Source: Mageeibacillus sp. UBA5442 (lineage in GTDB: Bacteria; Bacillota; Clostridia; Saccharofermentanales; DTU023). From it: DNA of 6,985 nucleotides. Below are positions 4,805 to 6,985 of this stretch, in pieces (position 1 is the first letter of the stretch; each line of letters starts with the position of its first letter). The stretch spans positions 1-6,985 of the forward strand of contig DIRG01000117.1 in assembly GCA_002427475.1 (NCBI GenBank), given 5' to 3'. The translations under genes were made by a program, and so were the position numbers. The notes under the pieces were generated by a model that worked only from the letters and a program-made list of their open reading frames with translations, had not been told where the DNA came from and did no database searches.

Positions 4805-5738
4805 AGAACAGAATATTCACAGCATGAGCAGCGATGGCGAGTTGATGTTGACCATTCTCGCATCATACGCACAGGAAGAAAGCCTGTCGGCAAGCGAGAA
4901 TCAGAAATGGCGCATCAGAAAAGGCTTTGAAAGCGGAGAGCTTGTAAACTGGCGATTCCTGTTCGGATACCGCATTTCTAAAGAAGAAATAGAAATCGAC
5001 ATGGAAACCGCACCGATTGTGCTTGAAATATTTGAGCGTGTTATTGCCGGAGATACCTTCGGCGTTATCAGCAGAGATCTGAACAGTCGTGGAATTCCCG
5101 GTGTTCTCGGTGGAAAATGGTGTGTTCAGCGTATCCGTGATATCGTCCGCAACGAAAAATACACGGGAAATGCAATGCTCCAAAAGCACTTCCGCAACAA
5201 TCATCTGGAAAAGAAAAAATGCCGCAACACGGGTGAGTTGCCGATGTTCTATGCCGAAGATACACATCCCGCCATCATTGATGAGGATACCTTCAATGCG
5301 GCGCAAGTTATATTACAAGAAATACAAAACAAGCAGAAAAACCGTCCTGCACCCAAACATAGCGAGTTTACTGGAAAACTGTACTGTCCGCACTGCAATA
5401 AAAACTATAAGCGCACCAAAAGCAGTGGCACAGTCGGATGGAACTGCTCTACCTATCTATCACAGGGCAAAGCCTACTGCCACGGGAAAAAGATACCCGA
5501 AACCACACTTAAGGCGGTCTGTGCCAGTGTCCTCGGCATCCAGGATTATTGCTCTGACACCTTTACCGACCGAATTGAACGCATCGAAGTGCCGGAAGAT
5601 AACCATCTTCGGTTCATTTTCAAAGATGGCAAAGTCGATGAACGTACATGGGCAGACCGCTCACGTCGGGATAGCTGGACAGAGGAAATGAAGCAAGCCG
5701 CCCGAGAAAGGAGGAAAAATCAATGTCAAGAGCAGTAA
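4788..5738 (+). pseudogene. Large serine recombinase lacking its catalytic N-terminus
   Basis: Large serine recombinases cut and rejoin attachment sites through a serine-linked intermediate. This copy begins in the late part of the resolvase domain: VDIFFEEQNIHSM, then LASYAQEESLSASENQKW (about 25-41, the start of the long helix). The Recombinase domain follows (about 55-165), then a zinc ribbon with Cys200, Cys203, Cys220 and Cys231. It ends at residue 316 with no long coiled coil. About 110-130 residues, including the nucleophilic serine and catalytic arginines, are missing. The recombinase frame is closed by TAA just upstream (near 4760), and no ATG with a ribosome binding site exists before the region. 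GTG at 4788 or ATG near 4824 could at most give a fragment. Its 3' end overlaps the next recombinase by 16 bases. If made, it could still bind DNA as an accessory or dominant-negative partner. Confidence 0.85.
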
Positions 5739-6985
5739 CAGTCATACCCGCTACAAAAAATAAGTTTACGGCACTGCCTACCGCTTCCATTGCCAAACGC
5801 CGCACGGCGGGCTACGCTCGTGTGTCCACGGACAGCGACGAGCAGTTTACAAGCTATGAAGCGCAAATCGATTATTATACGAAATTCATCAAAGCTCGTG
5901 ATGACTGGGAGTTCGTCACCGTTTACACCGACGAAGGCCTCTCGGCCACGAATACCAAATACCGTGATGGGTTCAATCAGATGGTGCAGGATGCCCTGGA
6001 CGGTAAAATCGACCTTATTGTTACAAAGTCCGTCAGCCGTTTTGCGAGAAACACGGTGGACAGTCTTACCACCGTTCGAAAACTTAAGGAACACGGCACG
6101 GAAGTTTACTTTGAAAAGGAAAATATTTTCACCTTTGACAGCAAGGGTGAATTACTCATAACGATAATGTCAAGCCTGGCACAAGAGGAGAGCCGCTCCA
6201 TTTCAGAAAACGTAACTTGGGGACAAAGGAAGCGGTTTGCTGATGGGAAAGTCAGTATGCCATATAAACAGTTTCTTGGCTACGACAAGGGCGAGGACGG
6301 CACTCCGGTTATAAATGAAGAAGAAGCCGGAATCGTAAAGCTCATCTACCAATTGTTCCTTGAGGGAAAAACCCCGGCTGGGATTTGCAGATATTTGGAT
6401 AAGCAAGGCATACTTACACCCTCCGGCAAGCAAAAATGGAGTCAGACTACGGTAAACAGTATCCTAAGCAACGAAAAATATAAAGGCGACGCCTTGCTAC
6501 AAAAACGGTTCACGGTGGACTTTCTGATGAAAACGATGAAGGTTAATGAAGGCGAAGTTCCACAGTATTATGTAGAAAATAGCCATGAAGCCATTATCGA
6601 TCCTACCGACTGGGACATCGTGCAAGCAGAGATTGCCAGGCGCAAGACGCTCGGCAGAGCCTACAGCGGAAACAGTGTTTTTTCATCAAGATTGGCATGC
6701 GGCGATTGCGGCAGTTTCTTTGGTCAGAAAGTTTGGCACTCAAACGATGCTTATCGCAAGGTGATATGGCGCTGTAACGGCAAGTTCAAAGGCGAAAAGA
6801 AATGCACCACTCCACATTTGGACATTGAAACTATACAGCAGAAGTTCCTATTTGCCTATAACCTGCTGATGCGGAACCGTGATGGGGTCATCAGCGACTG
6901 CAATCAAATGCGGCAGTTGGTTTCGGATTGTACGTCGCTGGATACAGAGATAGAGAAGTTAACCGAAGAAATCGAGGTGTTGGCG
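5723..6985 (+). CDS. Large serine recombinase, apparently intact, 3' end outside the window
   Basis: This is the integrase/excisionase-type enzyme most likely to move the element. The visible 421 residues have no stop or frameshift. The resolvase domain (about 27-170) contains GYARVSTDSDEQ with the nucleophile Ser35 and Arg33, DEGLSATNTKYRDGF (70-84), SVSRFARNTVD with Arg106 and Arg109, and SSLAQEESRSISENV at the start of helix E. The Recombinase domain spans about 180-310. A zinc ribbon has Cys326, Cys329, Cys351 and Cys361. From about 393 a heptad-like segment (CTSLDTEIEKLTEEIEVL) begins the coiled coil that controls integration against excision in this family. Relatives are about 500-560 residues, so some 100 residues are missing at the right edge. 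The start has GGAGG 8 nt upstream, inside the previous recombinase gene. The overlap implies co-expression from the promoter near 4440. Tandem recombinases are common in Clostridia elements. Confidence 0.92.
   Translation, partial: MSRAVTVIPATKNKFTALPTASIAKRRTAGYARVSTDSDEQFTSYEAQIDYYTKFIKARDDWEFVTVYTDEGLSATNTKYRDGFNQMVQDALDGKIDLIVTKSVSRFARNTVDSLTTVRKLKEHGTEVYFEKENIFTFDSKGELLITIMSSLAQEESRSISENVTWGQRKRFADGKVSMPYKQFLGYDKGEDGTPVINEEEAGIVKLIYQLFLEGKTPAGICRYLDKQGILTPSGKQKWSQTTVNSILSNEKYKGDALLQKRFTVDFLMKTMKVNEGEVPQYYVENSHEAIIDPTDWDIVQAEIARRKTLGRAYSGNSVFSSRLACGDCGSFFGQKVWHSNDAYRKVIWRCNGKFKGEKKCTTPHLDIETIQQKFLFAYNLLMRNRDGVISDCNQMRQLVSDCTSLDTEIEKLTEEIEVLA

Larger units (their letters stand above)
1908..6985. 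mobile_element. Eroded serine-recombinase prophage, right end outside the window
   Basis: The block contains divergent lysogeny/early genes and recombinases plus a lysis/baseplate edge. No terminase, portal, capsid, tail-tape, helicase or polymerase gene is present. Gene order is that of an integrated phage with the recombinases at one end and the lysis end at the other. Three genes are cut at sharp joints. The left boundary falls inside a host ligase gene. The right boundary lies beyond the window and should follow the recombinases. It cannot make particles on its own, but it may retain excision and lysogenic regulation. Confidence 0.75.

Noticed and set aside
4863..5306. Minus-strand ORF of 147 codons inside the first recombinase
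   Set aside because: It is antisense to a clear recombinase domain and has no independent support.
1..6985. CRISPR arrays, tRNA or rRNA genes, and IS-element transposases
   Set aside because: No regularly spaced direct repeats, no tRNA-like cloverleaf with a TTC arm, no rRNA sequence and no DDE-type transposase frame were seen on either strand.

Overview
The window looks like a piece of a Bacillota (Clostridia-type, probably gut anaerobe) chromosome into which a prophage-like element has been inserted and then heavily eroded. The assignment rests on strong GGAGG-type ribosome binding sites, on phage families common in Clostridia (a DUF2800 fragment, an Rrp5-like small protein, a Phage_holin_4_1-type holin, a cysteine-rich sigma-like protein), and on tandem large serine recombinases. 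Species cannot be read from the sequence.

Positions 1 to about 1910 are host metabolism on the minus strand: the C-terminal two thirds of an acyl-CoA synthetase (AMP-forming), followed 3 nt later by a family III (CaiB/BaiF) CoA-transferase that runs off the left edge. Together they form a carboxylic-acid activation pair: ATP-dependent CoA ligation plus CoA exchange between acids. The substrate is not evident. The ligase lacks its N-terminal third and is cut close to where the ATP-binding P-loop should end.

From about 1910 to the right edge everything is phage-derived. On the minus strand, in transcription order: a cysteine-rich sigma-like regulator (4328-3621), a short leader ORF and an Rrp5-like protein (3538-3193), a 42-residue stump of a DUF2800 protein, a terminator, a holin (2981-2556) and a baseplate-like protein (2559 leftward) whose reading frame runs into ligase DNA. 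Diverging from the sigma-like gene, on the plus strand, are a 62-codon gene stump, a serine recombinase without its catalytic N-terminus, and an apparently healthy serine recombinase that continues past the right edge. The divergent spacer (4329-4615) holds a good promoter, a perfect 8-bp dyad, and two nearly identical 16/17-bp dyads in inverted orientation.

The layout (lysis/tail end at the left, recombinases at the right) is that of an integrated prophage. Three abrupt joints (about 1908-1965, 3045-3070 and 4781-4788) show where genes were cut, and almost all replication, packaging and structural genes are gone. What remains is an integration/regulation core plus the lysis edge. The points most worth checking are whether the missing ligase half lies beyond the right-hand recombinase (a reversible, skin-like gene interruption), and whether the promoter between the inverted dyads flips. 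A chimeric assembly is a real alternative explanation for any of the joints.
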